Below are positions 41,998-50,747 of a stretch of DNA of 64,000 bases, piece after piece. The translations under genes and the position numbers were made by a program. The stretch is from Treponema sp. Lineage in GTDB: Bacteria > Spirochaetota > Spirochaetia > Treponematales > Treponemataceae. The notes below the pieces were generated by a model. The model did not search any database. It worked only from the letters and a program-made list of their open reading frames with translations, and had not been told where the DNA came from. How positions within the stretch are numbered: position 1 is the first letter of the stretch; each line of letters starts with the position of its first letter. The stretch spans positions 1 through 64,000 of the forward strand of contig JAKSLY010000004.1 in the NCBI GenBank assembly GCA_024400955.1. Reading direction: 5' to 3'.

Positions 41998-43599
41998 TTA
42001 TCTCCCGTTGGATCTTCTTACCTTTTTTACGAGGGCAAGAAGAATTTTGTCCCTTGTTGCAAAAAGCATGATTAGGCCTGCAATTCCAAATATGACCGCT
42101 GTTGCTGCAACTGGAACACCTGCGTATATGAATTTGTTTTCAGTCTGGAGGGCATCCATAAGAAAAGTCCTTGCAAGATAAGTTGGAACAATTGCAACTG
42201 CAGAAAAAAGGGCAACCTTAAGTGCATAGAAAATTGAATTCTTCATGAGGCTTCCTACAGCTACTGCCCTTGTTCTTGCGAGGAAGAAAAACAGGACTGC
42301 CGTGTTTACTGCACTGGCTGCAGACAGGGCAAGGGCGATTCCCTTTCCGCCAAAGGGTTTTACAAGGAATGCTGCAAGGGTGATGTTGACTGCAAAATTA
42401 ATGAGTCCTGCTACAGTTGGGCTTTTTGTATTCTGCTGTGCGTAGAAAGCAGGGGAGACGATTCTGTTTACTGCAATGAAAAACAGTCCTATGATGTGGA
42501 ACTTGAAAACCTGCTGTGTCATCAGGACTGATGAATCGTTGAACCTTCCGCCCTTGAAAACCAGGTATATGATTTCGCGGCCCATTACAAGCGAGTAGAA
42601 TGTGATGGGAATTGCAATGAGTGCCATGATCTTAACGGACTGCTCAAGGAGGGAATTAAAGCTGTTCCATTCGTTGCGTTTTGCATATCCAGTCAGGTCT
42701 GGAAGGATTACGGTTCCGATGGTAACTGCGCAGATTCCAAGGATGAGTTCCTGGAGCCTTAGTGAATACTGAAGGCTTGAGACGATTCCCTGTCCTGCTC
42801 TTGTTGCAAGGGCTGAGGAAACAATGTCATTTATCTGGTAGCCTGCCATTCCGATTATCGTAGGTCCTACAAGGGCAATTACCTTTTTTGTCCCAGGGTT
42901 TGTAAATGCATTCCTAAGTGAGGTAAAGTAAATCCTCCAGTCGTTTTTCAGGACAAATGGAAGCTGGAACAGTGCCTGTATGGTTCCTCCCGTAATGACA
43001 CCGATGGCCATGGCACGGGCAGGATTATTTGTCAATGGACTCAGGATGTATGTCAGGGCAATTACCGTCAGGTTGAAGAGTATTGGCGTAAATCCCGACG
43101 GTGAAAAAATCTTGAGGGCGTTTAATATTCCTTGAAAGAGGGCGGCAACGGAAATCACTGCAAGGTAGGGGAACATGATCCTTGTGAGGACTACGGCTTC
43201 CTGCAGCGCCTTGATGTCTTCCGTGCTGAAAAATACCTTGAGTATGAGTGGGGTTGCAATCATTCCCAGGGTTACAAAGACAGTGGTGAGAAAGACAAGA
43301 AGGGTGAATGTTGCATTTACAAAGTCGCATGCCTGTTTTTTTCCTTCCGGGGAATCGCAGTCTTCAAGATAGTTCCTGAAGGTTGGAATGAACGCAACGG
43401 AAACTGAGTTTTCTGCAAAAAGCCTTCTGAAAAGGTTTGGAATCATGAATGCAATTCCAAAGGCATCGGAGAATGTGGACGTTCCCAGGAAGCGGGCTTT
43501 TGTCATTTCGCGAAGCAGGCCTAAGATTCTGGAGAAAAGCGTTAGAACTGACAGGGAAAGCCCTTTTGCCAGCAGTGATTTCTGGTTATTTTTTTTCAT
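41998..43599 (-). CDS. murJ: Lipid II flippase MurJ (MviN)
   Basis: 533 residues, about 14 transmembrane helices. The N-terminus SLSVLTLFSRILGLLREMTKARFLGTS, then FSDAFGIAFMIPNLFRRLFAENSVSVAFIP, is diagnostic of MurJ. It moves lipid II across the inner membrane. The open frame reaches upstream to 43881, but the family start is the ATG at 43599; the extra 94 residues are antisense to the cyclase gene and lack homology. Divergent from the cyclase. Confidence 0.94.
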   Translation of the reverse strand: MKKNNQKSLLAKGLSLSVLTLFSRILGLLREMTKARFLGTSTFSDAFGIAFMIPNLFRRLFAENSVSVAFIPTFRNYLEDCDSPEGKKQACDFVNATFTLLVFLTTVFVTLGMIATPLILKVFFSTEDIKALQEAVVLTRIMFPYLAVISVAALFQGILNALKIFSPSGFTPILFNLTVIALTYILSPLTNNPARAMAIGVITGGTIQALFQLPFVLKNDWRIYFTSLRNAFTNPGTKKVIALVGPTIIGMAGYQINDIVSSALATRAGQGIVSSLQYSLRLQELILGICAVTIGTVILPDLTGYAKRNEWNSFNSLLEQSVKIMALIAIPITFYSLVMGREIIYLVFKGGRFNDSSVLMTQQVFKFHIIGLFFIAVNRIVSPAFYAQQNTKSPTVAGLINFAVNITLAAFLVKPFGGKGIALALSAASAVNTAVLFFFLARTRAVAVGSLMKNSIFYALKVALFSAVAIVPTYLARTFLMDALQTENKFIYAGVPVAATAVIFGIAGLIMLFATRDKILLALVKKVRRSNGR

Positions 43600-43681
43600 A
43601 GTATATAGAATATTCTTCTTGAATAAATAAAGCAATGGGTTTAAAATTAAAAATCCATAAGGTGTTTGTCTGGGAGGAATT

Positions 43682-45421
43682 ATGAACATCAAGAAGATGG
43701 GTTCCATTCGCTTCAAGTTTTTCAGGTATGTAGGAAATACGCCCATTATTCCCATTAAAATCAACATACTTGCGGTTTTTGTAATCCTTATTCTTCTTTC
43801 TGCATTTTCAACCAATCTTATTTCCATAATGCTCAGCCAAAGAAAGACCATGGAGCTTTCCAACGCGGTCATGATCGACAAGCTTGCAGCCCTTTACAAC
43901 GTATGCAACAGCCAGAAGCAGATTGAATCCTATTCCCAGGATACGGAAAACTGCATACAGAGCATCTGTGAAAGTGCCATGATAGGTTTTTCCGATAGGG
44001 AAGAAAACAGCCTTGCCTTTGGGGTCAAGGAAGACGGCTCCTTCCTTTTTTTTGCTTCTCCAAATGGGGAATTGATCTGGGACAGATTTGATGATGAGGA
44101 TGCCTTTTCCATCATGGAAAATTCTGAAAGCGGCCAGGGACGCATTGATTTCAAGACCAGTGATGGCGATGATTATTTTGGCGTTTACAAGTACCATCCT
44201 GACTGGCAGGCTTATATCGTCCGTGCAAACCAGAAGGCGGAAAGCAACAGGGCCATGTTTCATGTCATTGGCCTTACGGTTGGAATCATAATTCTTCTTG
44301 TTCTCTTCTTTGTCTTCATGGGAATGAAAATTCTTGAAGGCTTGCTTGCAAACATAAACAGCTTTTCCGAGCAGATGTATTCCATGCAGAAGAACAAGGA
44401 GCTTGAACCCCTTAAAATCGACGGAGCCCCCAATGATGACATCACCTATCTTGCTTCCAATTTTAACAATCTTTCTTCAACAATAAACAACCTCCTGCAG
44501 ATCTTCCAGAAATTCGTTCCGGAAAATGTAGTGCGTAAGGCTCATCTTGAGCAGGACATTAATCTTGAAGGAAAGCAGAGGGAACTGACAATTCTTTTCA
44601 GCGACATAAAGAGCTTTACCTATAGGACGGAAGTTCTTGGCAACGACATCATCGGTCTCCTGAACGTTCACTATGAATCCGTAATCAGGAAGGTGAGCGA
44701 AAACAGGGGAATCATCGGTTCCATCATTGGCGATGCGATTCTTGCAAGCTATGGAATTGAGGAAGAATATCTTGGCACAAAATCCCTTGATGCAATTAAG
44801 TCCGCATGGGAAATTACTGCCGTAACTGCAGAGCTTCGCGAAAAGATGGCCCGACAGCGTGCTGAACTTGAAAAGACCCGTCCATTTACGGAAAGCGAGG
44901 AGCGTGTTTACAAGGCCATAATGCTGGACGTTGGAGTTGGCATTGATGGCGGAAATGTATTCTATGGCAACATCGGTTCTACCCGCAGAATGGCAAATAC
45001 CGTAATCGGCGACAATGTAAATTCTGCAAGCCGCCTTGAAGGACTTACCAGAATCTACAAGGTTCCTGTCATCGTTAGCCAGTATATCAGGGACGAGGCC
45101 CTTAGGAATAGTGAAGTTGCCGAAAGGTATACCTTTTATGAACTGGACACGGTTCAGGTGAAGGGAAAGACTGAGGGGGTCAAGATTTATTTTCCACTGG
45201 ACAGGTATTGTCCTGCAAGGGAATGGGACTACGGCAGTTACTGCGAAAAGCTCGATGTCTTTGAGAAGGGACTTGCTGAATATTATGCAGGCAGGTGGAA
45301 GGAAGCAAGAACATGGTTCAAGAAGGCTGATATTGGACTTTGCGATGTTTTCCTTGAAAGAATGGGACTTGGCGATGCACCGGAAAATTGGAGTGGAATA
45401 TGGACAATGACAACAAAATAG
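43682..45421 (+). CDS. Class III adenylate/guanylate cyclase with extracytoplasmic sensor
   Basis: 579 residues: transmembrane helix (INILAVFVILILLSAFSTNLI), a Cache-like extracytoplasmic domain (55-195), a second helix (HVIGLTVGIIILLVLFFVFMG), a HAMP-like linker and the cyclase domain with ELTILFSDIKSFTYR (metal Asp308), SIIGDAILASYG (metal Asp351), GNIGSTRRMANTVIGDNVNSASRLEG (transition-state Asn/Arg region) and TVQVKGKTEGVKIYFPL. Spirochaetal cyclases of this build make cAMP. The ATG at 43682 follows GGGAGGAATT. The downstream coiled-coil gene overlaps it. Confidence 0.9.
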   Translation: MNIKKMGSIRFKFFRYVGNTPIIPIKINILAVFVILILLSAFSTNLISIMLSQRKTMELSNAVMIDKLAALYNVCNSQKQIESYSQDTENCIQSICESAMIGFSDREENSLAFGVKEDGSFLFFASPNGELIWDRFDDEDAFSIMENSESGQGRIDFKTSDGDDYFGVYKYHPDWQAYIVRANQKAESNRAMFHVIGLTVGIIILLVLFFVFMGMKILEGLLANINSFSEQMYSMQKNKELEPLKIDGAPNDDITYLASNFNNLSSTINNLLQIFQKFVPENVVRKAHLEQDINLEGKQRELTILFSDIKSFTYRTEVLGNDIIGLLNVHYESVIRKVSENRGIIGSIIGDAILASYGIEEEYLGTKSLDAIKSAWEITAVTAELREKMARQRAELEKTRPFTESEERVYKAIMLDVGVGIDGGNVFYGNIGSTRRMANTVIGDNVNSASRLEGLTRIYKVPVIVSQYIRDEALRNSEVAERYTFYELDTVQVKGKTEGVKIYFPLDRYCPAREWDYGSYCEKLDVFEKGLAEYYAGRWKEARTWFKKADIGLCDVFLERMGLGDAPENWSGIWTMTTK

Positions 45422-46872
45422 AATCAGGGAACATGCACCATATTCATGATGAAATCGGCCTCATCTTAAAGAATGAACTTCAGAAAATTGCTCCCTATAA
45501 AAAGAAGGTGCTTTTTGATTTTGAAAGGGAGTACGCTGCCACAAGAAATAATTCTTCAGTCTTCTATTGGGAGAACATGTGGAAGAAGCTGGTCATCTGT
45601 CTGGCCGTGGTTCTTCTTCTTACCGTCATGCTCATGGCCTTTGTTTCCCATGCCAACAGGAATCAGGTGATAGAGGTAAAGGAATTTGAAACCCTGAACC
45701 TTACGTCCCTTTTAAGCAAGGTCGGCACCATTGACGATAAGATTGCAGAAAATGAAAACCAGAAAAAAAATCTTGAGGTGCAGCGTGCTGAAGAAATCGA
45801 GCGCATAGAGAACAAGCACGTCATGGCCCTGAAGGCACTTAAAGCCCTTAACATAAAGAATGAAAGAACTCGGGAATCGAGACGTCAGCTTATCGAGCAG
45901 GAATACAATGATGACCTTCTGGAACTTGAGAAATACAACAAGCTGATTGCTGCATGCAATGATAACATTAAGCTTTACACCGACCAGAGGCAGCAGTTTG
46001 ATTCTTCCCGTGTCCAGCAGGCGGAAAGGCAGAAGGCTGTAATCAACAGTGAGCGCATTCTTCACGAAAAGGAGAAGGACAAGCTTGTAAAAAAATACGA
46101 GGATCTTATTGCGGATAATCGTGCTGAATACAAGCTTAACCTGGAGAAGGAACGCAAGCGGCAGGAAAAAGTGATTGCAGAAACTGTAGCTGCCTATGAT
46201 CCAAAGGTTCCCTCTGATGAAAGGCTTAACAGGATATTAAGGGCTTCAAAATCCATGCCCGCTTCCTATAAGGGCCTTTCTCAGCATGGTCAGTATCTTA
46301 CCCTTAATGAGGAAACTTCCCAGGAATTCAGGAACAGCCTGGAGAATTTAATGTCATCCCTTGATAACGTTGCATACCTGTTTTCTCAGTATGAGCAGTT
46401 CCCCCAGAAGGAAGATAATGCCATAGTGTCCCTTGCCAATGCAATGTTGGTGACGGCAAACAGCGGAGGCAGTGACATTGCAGCTTCCAGCGTAATGGAA
46501 ATCAACAAGGCCTATGAAGAAAAGGCTTCAATGAAAAAGGAAAGGGACCTGGTTTCCGGGGAATACAGGGCTTTTCTTGATTCCCTTTGCGAGGAACCCA
46601 TTGGAAAGATTGTTCCCGATGGAATTGTAACTGGTGCCGGCGAGGAATTCTCCTACCGGGTGTATTTCACGGGGAATGCCCTTGATTCCCTTGGGGCCTT
46701 GAGAAAGGCTGCTGAACTTGACTGCAGCGTTTACCGCGGCATCAAGAAGGTTGCCGTTGGAAAGATTCATCTTGGCGATGGAATGTACAGTTCCCTAAGC
46801 CAGGCAACGGGTGACATCATCAGGATTGGTGACAGGGTAGTTATAGAAAAACAAAAGGCAAGTGCCAAATAG
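45400..46872 (+). CDS. Membrane protein with long coiled coil
   Basis: 490 residues. One transmembrane helix (LVICLAVVLLLTVMLMAFVSHA, about 52-73) separates a short N-terminal cytoplasmic part from a long coiled coil (95-270, many NEKEK/AERQK heptads) and a C-terminal globular part ending in GDIIRIGDRVVIEKQKA. The ATG at 45400 is chosen because GGAG precedes it by six bases; it overlaps the cyclase gene by 22 bp. Position next to a cyclase recalls the T. pallidum p83/100-type gene by order only; I cannot confirm homology. Confidence 0.6.
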   Translation: MDNDNKIESGNMHHIHDEIGLILKNELQKIAPYKKKVLFDFEREYAATRNNSSVFYWENMWKKLVICLAVVLLLTVMLMAFVSHANRNQVIEVKEFETLNLTSLLSKVGTIDDKIAENENQKKNLEVQRAEEIERIENKHVMALKALKALNIKNERTRESRRQLIEQEYNDDLLELEKYNKLIAACNDNIKLYTDQRQQFDSSRVQQAERQKAVINSERILHEKEKDKLVKKYEDLIADNRAEYKLNLEKERKRQEKVIAETVAAYDPKVPSDERLNRILRASKSMPASYKGLSQHGQYLTLNEETSQEFRNSLENLMSSLDNVAYLFSQYEQFPQKEDNAIVSLANAMLVTANSGGSDIAASSVMEINKAYEEKASMKKERDLVSGEYRAFLDSLCEEPIGKIVPDGIVTGAGEEFSYRVYFTGNALDSLGALRKAAELDCSVYRGIKKVAVGKIHLGDGMYSSLSQATGDIIRIGDRVVIEKQKASAK

Positions 46873-46878
46873 GATGGA

Positions 46879-47679
46879 ATGATGGCAGATTTGACAAATT
46901 CTGAAAGGCTCGACAAGATTCTTGCGAATTCGGGCTTTGGTTCAAGAAAGGATGTAAAGAAACTTGTTCGCTCCGGACGTGTGTGCATTAACGGAGAAGT
47001 TGTTAAGGAAAGCGACTGTCACCTAAATGTGGATACCGACACAATCACGGTTGATGGCGAGGTTCTTGCCGTTGAATCAAACGGATATTTCATGATGAAC
47101 AAGAAGGCTGGGGCCGTGTGTTCCACAAAATCCGACAGAAGGCAGACGGTTTATGATTTCCTTGACGAAAAGGACAACAGAAAGTACCTGGGTGGAAACT
47201 TGAGTACAGTAGGACGCCTGGATGCCGATACGGAAGGTTTATTGGTCATTACAAGCGATGGCATGCTGATTCACCGGGTTACTTTTCCAAAGTACGGGGT
47301 TCCTAAGACATATCTTGTTTACCTTCGTGATGCAGTTGATGAAGAACAGAGGCGCCATTATGAAGAGGAAGTTGGCAGGGGAATTCACATTGAGGCTGAC
47401 GGTAAGGATGGCCCTGCAGACTGCCTGCCTGCCGTTATTGAATGGAAAGACAAAAACCAGTATCATGATACCATGGGTCAGATTCCTTCAGACGTGTGTA
47501 CATTGACTGTTACCGAAGGAAAATTCCACGAAGTCAAGAGGATTTTTGCAGCCCTCGGCAATGAGGTTGTATACCTGAAGAGGCTTAGGATGAACAATCT
47601 TTACCTTGATGAATCCCTGGCTCCCGGAGAATACCGTCCCCTTACTCGCGAAGAAATTGCTTTGCTTGACGTTGAATAA
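46879..47679 (+). CDS. RsuA/RluB-family pseudouridine synthase
   Basis: 266 residues. N-terminal S4 RNA-binding domain (RLDKILANSGFGSRKDVKKLVRSGRVCING) and catalytic domain with YFMMNKKAGAVCST, LSTVGRLDADTEGLLVIT (catalytic Asp in GRLD) and LTVTEGKFHEVKRIFAALG. It modifies one rRNA uridine; 16S or 23S cannot be told. AGGATGGA precedes two adjacent ATG codons. It follows the coiled-coil gene by 6 bp. Confidence 0.9.
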   Translation: MMADLTNSERLDKILANSGFGSRKDVKKLVRSGRVCINGEVVKESDCHLNVDTDTITVDGEVLAVESNGYFMMNKKAGAVCSTKSDRRQTVYDFLDEKDNRKYLGGNLSTVGRLDADTEGLLVITSDGMLIHRVTFPKYGVPKTYLVYLRDAVDEEQRRHYEEEVGRGIHIEADGKDGPADCLPAVIEWKDKNQYHDTMGQIPSDVCTLTVTEGKFHEVKRIFAALGNEVVYLKRLRMNNLYLDESLAPGEYRPLTREEIALLDVE

Positions 47680-47718
47680 AATAGCCGGAATTCCTGGCAT
47701 AAATATATTGGAGAATAC

Positions 47719-49386
47719 ATGACAGACATTGAAATCGCCCAGAAAAATGTAATGGTTCCTGTTGCCGATGTTGCGGCAAAAATTGGCCTTGAGGAAAAGG
47801 ACCTTGATTTTTACGGAACATACAAGGCAAAGATCACTTTTGACAGGCTTAATGCCCTGCAGGCATCTTCAAAGAGGGGAAAGCTTGTTCTTGTAACAGC
47901 TATGACACCAACAGCAGCAGGTGAAGGTAAATCCACCGTAACCATCGCCCTTGGTGATGGACTTAACAAAATCGGAAAGAAGACTGTGATTGCCCTTCGC
48001 GAACCATCCCTTGGACCTTGCTTTGGAATAAAGGGTGGAGCATGTGGTGGCGGTTATGCCCAGGTTGTTCCTATGGAAGACATTAACCTTCACTTTACCG
48101 GTGACATCCATGCAATCACTGCTGCAAACAATCTTATGGCAGCTCTCATCGACAACCATCTTCAGCAGGGAAATGCCCTCAACATTGATCCTCGTACAAT
48201 TACATGGAAGCGCTGTGTGGACTTGAACGACCGTGCCCTCCGCAACGTAATTCTTGGACTTGGAAGCCGCATTGACGGTGTTCCACGTGAGAGTCATTTC
48301 CAGATTTCCGTTGCTTCTGAAATCATGGCCATTGTCTGCCTTTCAAAGAGCATTTCTGAACTTAAGGAAAAAATCAGCCGCATCATCATTGGACAGACTT
48401 ATGCAAAGGAAAACGTGACCTTTGGCCAGCTTAAGTGTACAGGTGCCATTGCGGCCCTTCTTAAGGATGCCATCAGGCCTAACCTTGTTCAGACACTGGA
48501 AAAAAATCCTGCCTTTATTCACGGCGGTCCATTTGCAAACATTGCCCACGGATGCAATTCCATCAACGCAACCCTTTGTGCCCTTGCAACAGGTGATTAT
48601 GTTGTAACTGAAGCAGGTTTTGCTGCCGACCTGGGAGCTGAAAAATTCTTTGACATCAAGTGCCGCATGCACGGTCTTAAGCCAAATGCCGCTGTAATCG
48701 TTGCCACATGTCGCGCAATCAAGATGCACGGTGGCGTTCTCAAGGCAGATCTTGGCGTTGAAAATCTTGAGGCCATTACAACAGGCTTTGAAAACGTTAA
48801 GGCACACATTAACAACATGAAGAAGTTTGGGCTCCCATGCGTAATTGCCGTAAACAAGTTCATTACGGACACTGATGCAGAAGTTGCCCTTGTTCAGCAG
48901 CTTGCAAAGGAATGCGGAAGTGAAGCAGTTCTTTGTGAAGGCTGGGGAAAGGGTGGAGACGGTGCACGTGCTCTTGCAGAAAAGGTTGTGGAACTTTGCG
49001 ACAGGCCTTCTGAATTCAAGAACATCTATCCTCTCGACGCATCCTTTAAGGAAAAGATTGAAACCCTTGCCAAGGAAATTTACGGAGCTGCTTCCGTTGA
49101 ATTTGACACAAAGGCCCTTAAGAAACTTGCTGAATATGAAAAGGCAGGCTACGGCAATCTTCCTGTCTGCATGGCAAAGACCCAGAATTCCATCAGCCAC
49201 AACAAGTCTGCCCTGGGCGCCCCAAGCGGATATGCTTTCCCTGTTCGTGACGTTCAGCTTTATAGCGGTGCAGGTTTCGTTGTTGCTTTTGCCGGTGACA
49301 TTGTTGACATGCCTGGACTTCCAAAGGTTCCGGCTGCAGAAAACATCGATGTGGATGACAACGGCATCATCAGCGGCCTGTTCTAA
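47719..49386 (+). CDS. fhs: Formate-tetrahydrofolate ligase
   Basis: 555 residues, full family length. TAMTPTAAGEGKSTVTIALGDGL (ATP loop), REPSLGPCFGIKGGACGGGYAQVVPMEDINLHFTGD, GGPFANIAHGCNSI and VITEAGFAADLGAEKF-type signatures are all visible. It makes 10-formyl-THF from formate, ATP and THF. TTGGAG precedes the ATG. Codon use is that of a highly expressed gene. The next gene follows by 17 bp. Confidence 0.96.
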   Translation: MTDIEIAQKNVMVPVADVAAKIGLEEKDLDFYGTYKAKITFDRLNALQASSKRGKLVLVTAMTPTAAGEGKSTVTIALGDGLNKIGKKTVIALREPSLGPCFGIKGGACGGGYAQVVPMEDINLHFTGDIHAITAANNLMAALIDNHLQQGNALNIDPRTITWKRCVDLNDRALRNVILGLGSRIDGVPRESHFQISVASEIMAIVCLSKSISELKEKISRIIIGQTYAKENVTFGQLKCTGAIAALLKDAIRPNLVQTLEKNPAFIHGGPFANIAHGCNSINATLCALATGDYVVTEAGFAADLGAEKFFDIKCRMHGLKPNAAVIVATCRAIKMHGGVLKADLGVENLEAITTGFENVKAHINNMKKFGLPCVIAVNKFITDTDAEVALVQQLAKECGSEAVLCEGWGKGGDGARALAEKVVELCDRPSEFKNIYPLDASFKEKIETLAKEIYGAASVEFDTKALKKLAEYEKAGYGNLPVCMAKTQNSISHNKSALGAPSGYAFPVRDVQLYSGAGFVVAFAGDIVDMPGLPKVPAAENIDVDDNGIISGLF

Positions 49387-49403
49387 TTTTAGGGGGAATT
49401 AAA

Positions 49404-50627
49404 ATGACATACCAGGAAGCATTGGATAAACTTAACAGGGTCGGACAGTCACATGTCCTTAAGTATTACGATGAACTGTCGCAGTCAGAACAGAAGGAAC
49501 TTCTTGACCAGATTGACCTTACGGATTTTTCCGTTCTCGATTCCATAAAGGATAAGTCTGAACTTGCAAAGGGCAGGATTACTCCAATTGATGCCATGGA
49601 CCTTAAGGAAATCGATTCCCGCCGTGAGGAATTTACAAAGCTCGGACTTGATGCAATTAAGGGTGGCAAGGTTGGTGCAGTTCTTCTCGCAGGTGGAATG
49701 GGAACACGCCTTGGTTCCAACGATCCAAAGGGACTGTATAACATCGGTATCACCAAGGATGTCTATATTTTCCAGCGACTTATTGAAAACCTTATGGATG
49801 TTACAAAGGCTGCAGGTTCATGGATTCATCTTTTTGTCATGACAAGCGACAAGAACCATGAAAAGACTGTTTCCTTCCTCAAGGAAAAGAAATTCTTCGG
49901 TTATGATGAATCCTTCGTTCACTTCTTCCGCCAGGAAATGGCTCCTGCTGCAACTTACGAAGGACAGGTTTATATGGAAGGAAAGGGTAAGATTGCCAAT
50001 TCTCCAAACGGAAACGGCGGCTGGTATTCTTCCATGGCAACTTTTGGAATGACTGACATCATGAAGAAGGAGGGCATTGAATGGCTCAATGTTTTTGCCG
50101 TTGACAATGTTCTCCAGCGCATTGCTGATCCTTGCTTTATCGGTGCAACCATGGCAAAGAACTGTAGCGTAGGTTCCAAGGTTGTCCGTAAGACATGCCC
50201 TGATGAAAAGGTTGGGGTAATGTGCCTTGAAGACGGAAAACCTTCCATCGTTGAATACTATGAGCTTACTGATTCCATGAAGACGGAGAAGAATGCCAAG
50301 GGTGAGTATGCATACAACTTTGGCGTAATCCTCAACTATCTTTTTAAGGTAAGCGAGCTTAACAAGATTGCAGAAAAGAAGCTTCCTCTTCATATTGTAG
50401 AAAAGAAGATTCCTTACATGGACGAAAATGGCCAGTTCATTTCTCCAGAAAAGCCAAACGGATACAAGTTTGAAGCCCTTATCCTTGACATGATTCACAT
50501 GATGGATACCTGCCTTCCTTATGAAGTTGTCCGTGACCATGAGTTTGCTCCAATAAAGAACAAGGAAGGAGTGGATTCCGTGGAAACTGCACGTGAGCTT
50601 TGCAGGAAGAATGGAATTGAGCTTTAG
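49404..50627 (+). CDS. UDP-sugar pyrophosphorylase (UDPGP type 1 family)
   Basis: 407 residues. VGAVLLAGGMGTRLGSNDPKGLYNIG is the nucleotide-binding loop of the eukaryotic-like UDP-GlcNAc/UDP-Glc pyrophosphorylase family; GNGGWYSSM, WLNVFAVDNVLQRIADPCFIGA and VVRKTCPDEKVGVMCLEDGKPSIVEYYEL follow the family order. It forms UDP-sugar from UTP and sugar 1-phosphate; the sugar is uncertain. GGGGGAATTAAA precedes the ATG. Probably co-transcribed with fhs and closed by the terminator at 50663. Confidence 0.88.
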   Translation: MTYQEALDKLNRVGQSHVLKYYDELSQSEQKELLDQIDLTDFSVLDSIKDKSELAKGRITPIDAMDLKEIDSRREEFTKLGLDAIKGGKVGAVLLAGGMGTRLGSNDPKGLYNIGITKDVYIFQRLIENLMDVTKAAGSWIHLFVMTSDKNHEKTVSFLKEKKFFGYDESFVHFFRQEMAPAATYEGQVYMEGKGKIANSPNGNGGWYSSMATFGMTDIMKKEGIEWLNVFAVDNVLQRIADPCFIGATMAKNCSVGSKVVRKTCPDEKVGVMCLEDGKPSIVEYYELTDSMKTEKNAKGEYAYNFGVILNYLFKVSELNKIAEKKLPLHIVEKKIPYMDENGQFISPEKPNGYKFEALILDMIHMMDTCLPYEVVRDHEFAPIKNKEGVDSVETARELCRKNGIEL

Positions 50628-50662
50628 GCTGTGATTTTAGTTCAGCATTAGAATTTTGAAAG

Positions 50663-50698
50663 AAGACTGTCGGTTGCTTGTGGCTGGCAGTCTTTTTT
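50663..50698 (+). terminator. Terminator after the pyrophosphorylase gene
   Basis: AAGACTG and CAGTCTT close a longer imperfect stem, followed by six T. Confidence 0.82.
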
Positions 50699-50735
50699 AT
50701 TGATTTGTCCCTTTACCGACATGCAAAAAGTGATT

Positions 50736-50741
50736 TATAAT
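50736..50741 (+). promoter_or_regulatory. -10 element of the beta-helix lipoprotein gene
   Basis: A perfect TATAAT ending exactly 6 bp before the ATG at 50748; TTTACC 18 bp upstream is a weak -35. No ribosome site is present. Confidence 0.55.
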
Positions 50742-50747
50742 TTATTT

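Noticed and set aside
43600-43881. 94-residue N-terminal extension of MurJ in the same open frame
   Set aside because: It is antisense to the start of the cyclase gene, has no family similarity, and MurJ normally starts at the MKKN...SLLAKG region (ATG at 43599).
50700-50747. Upstream extension of the beta-helix lipoprotein
   Set aside because: It would put residues before a clear lipoprotein signal peptide and overlap the -10 element at 50736.
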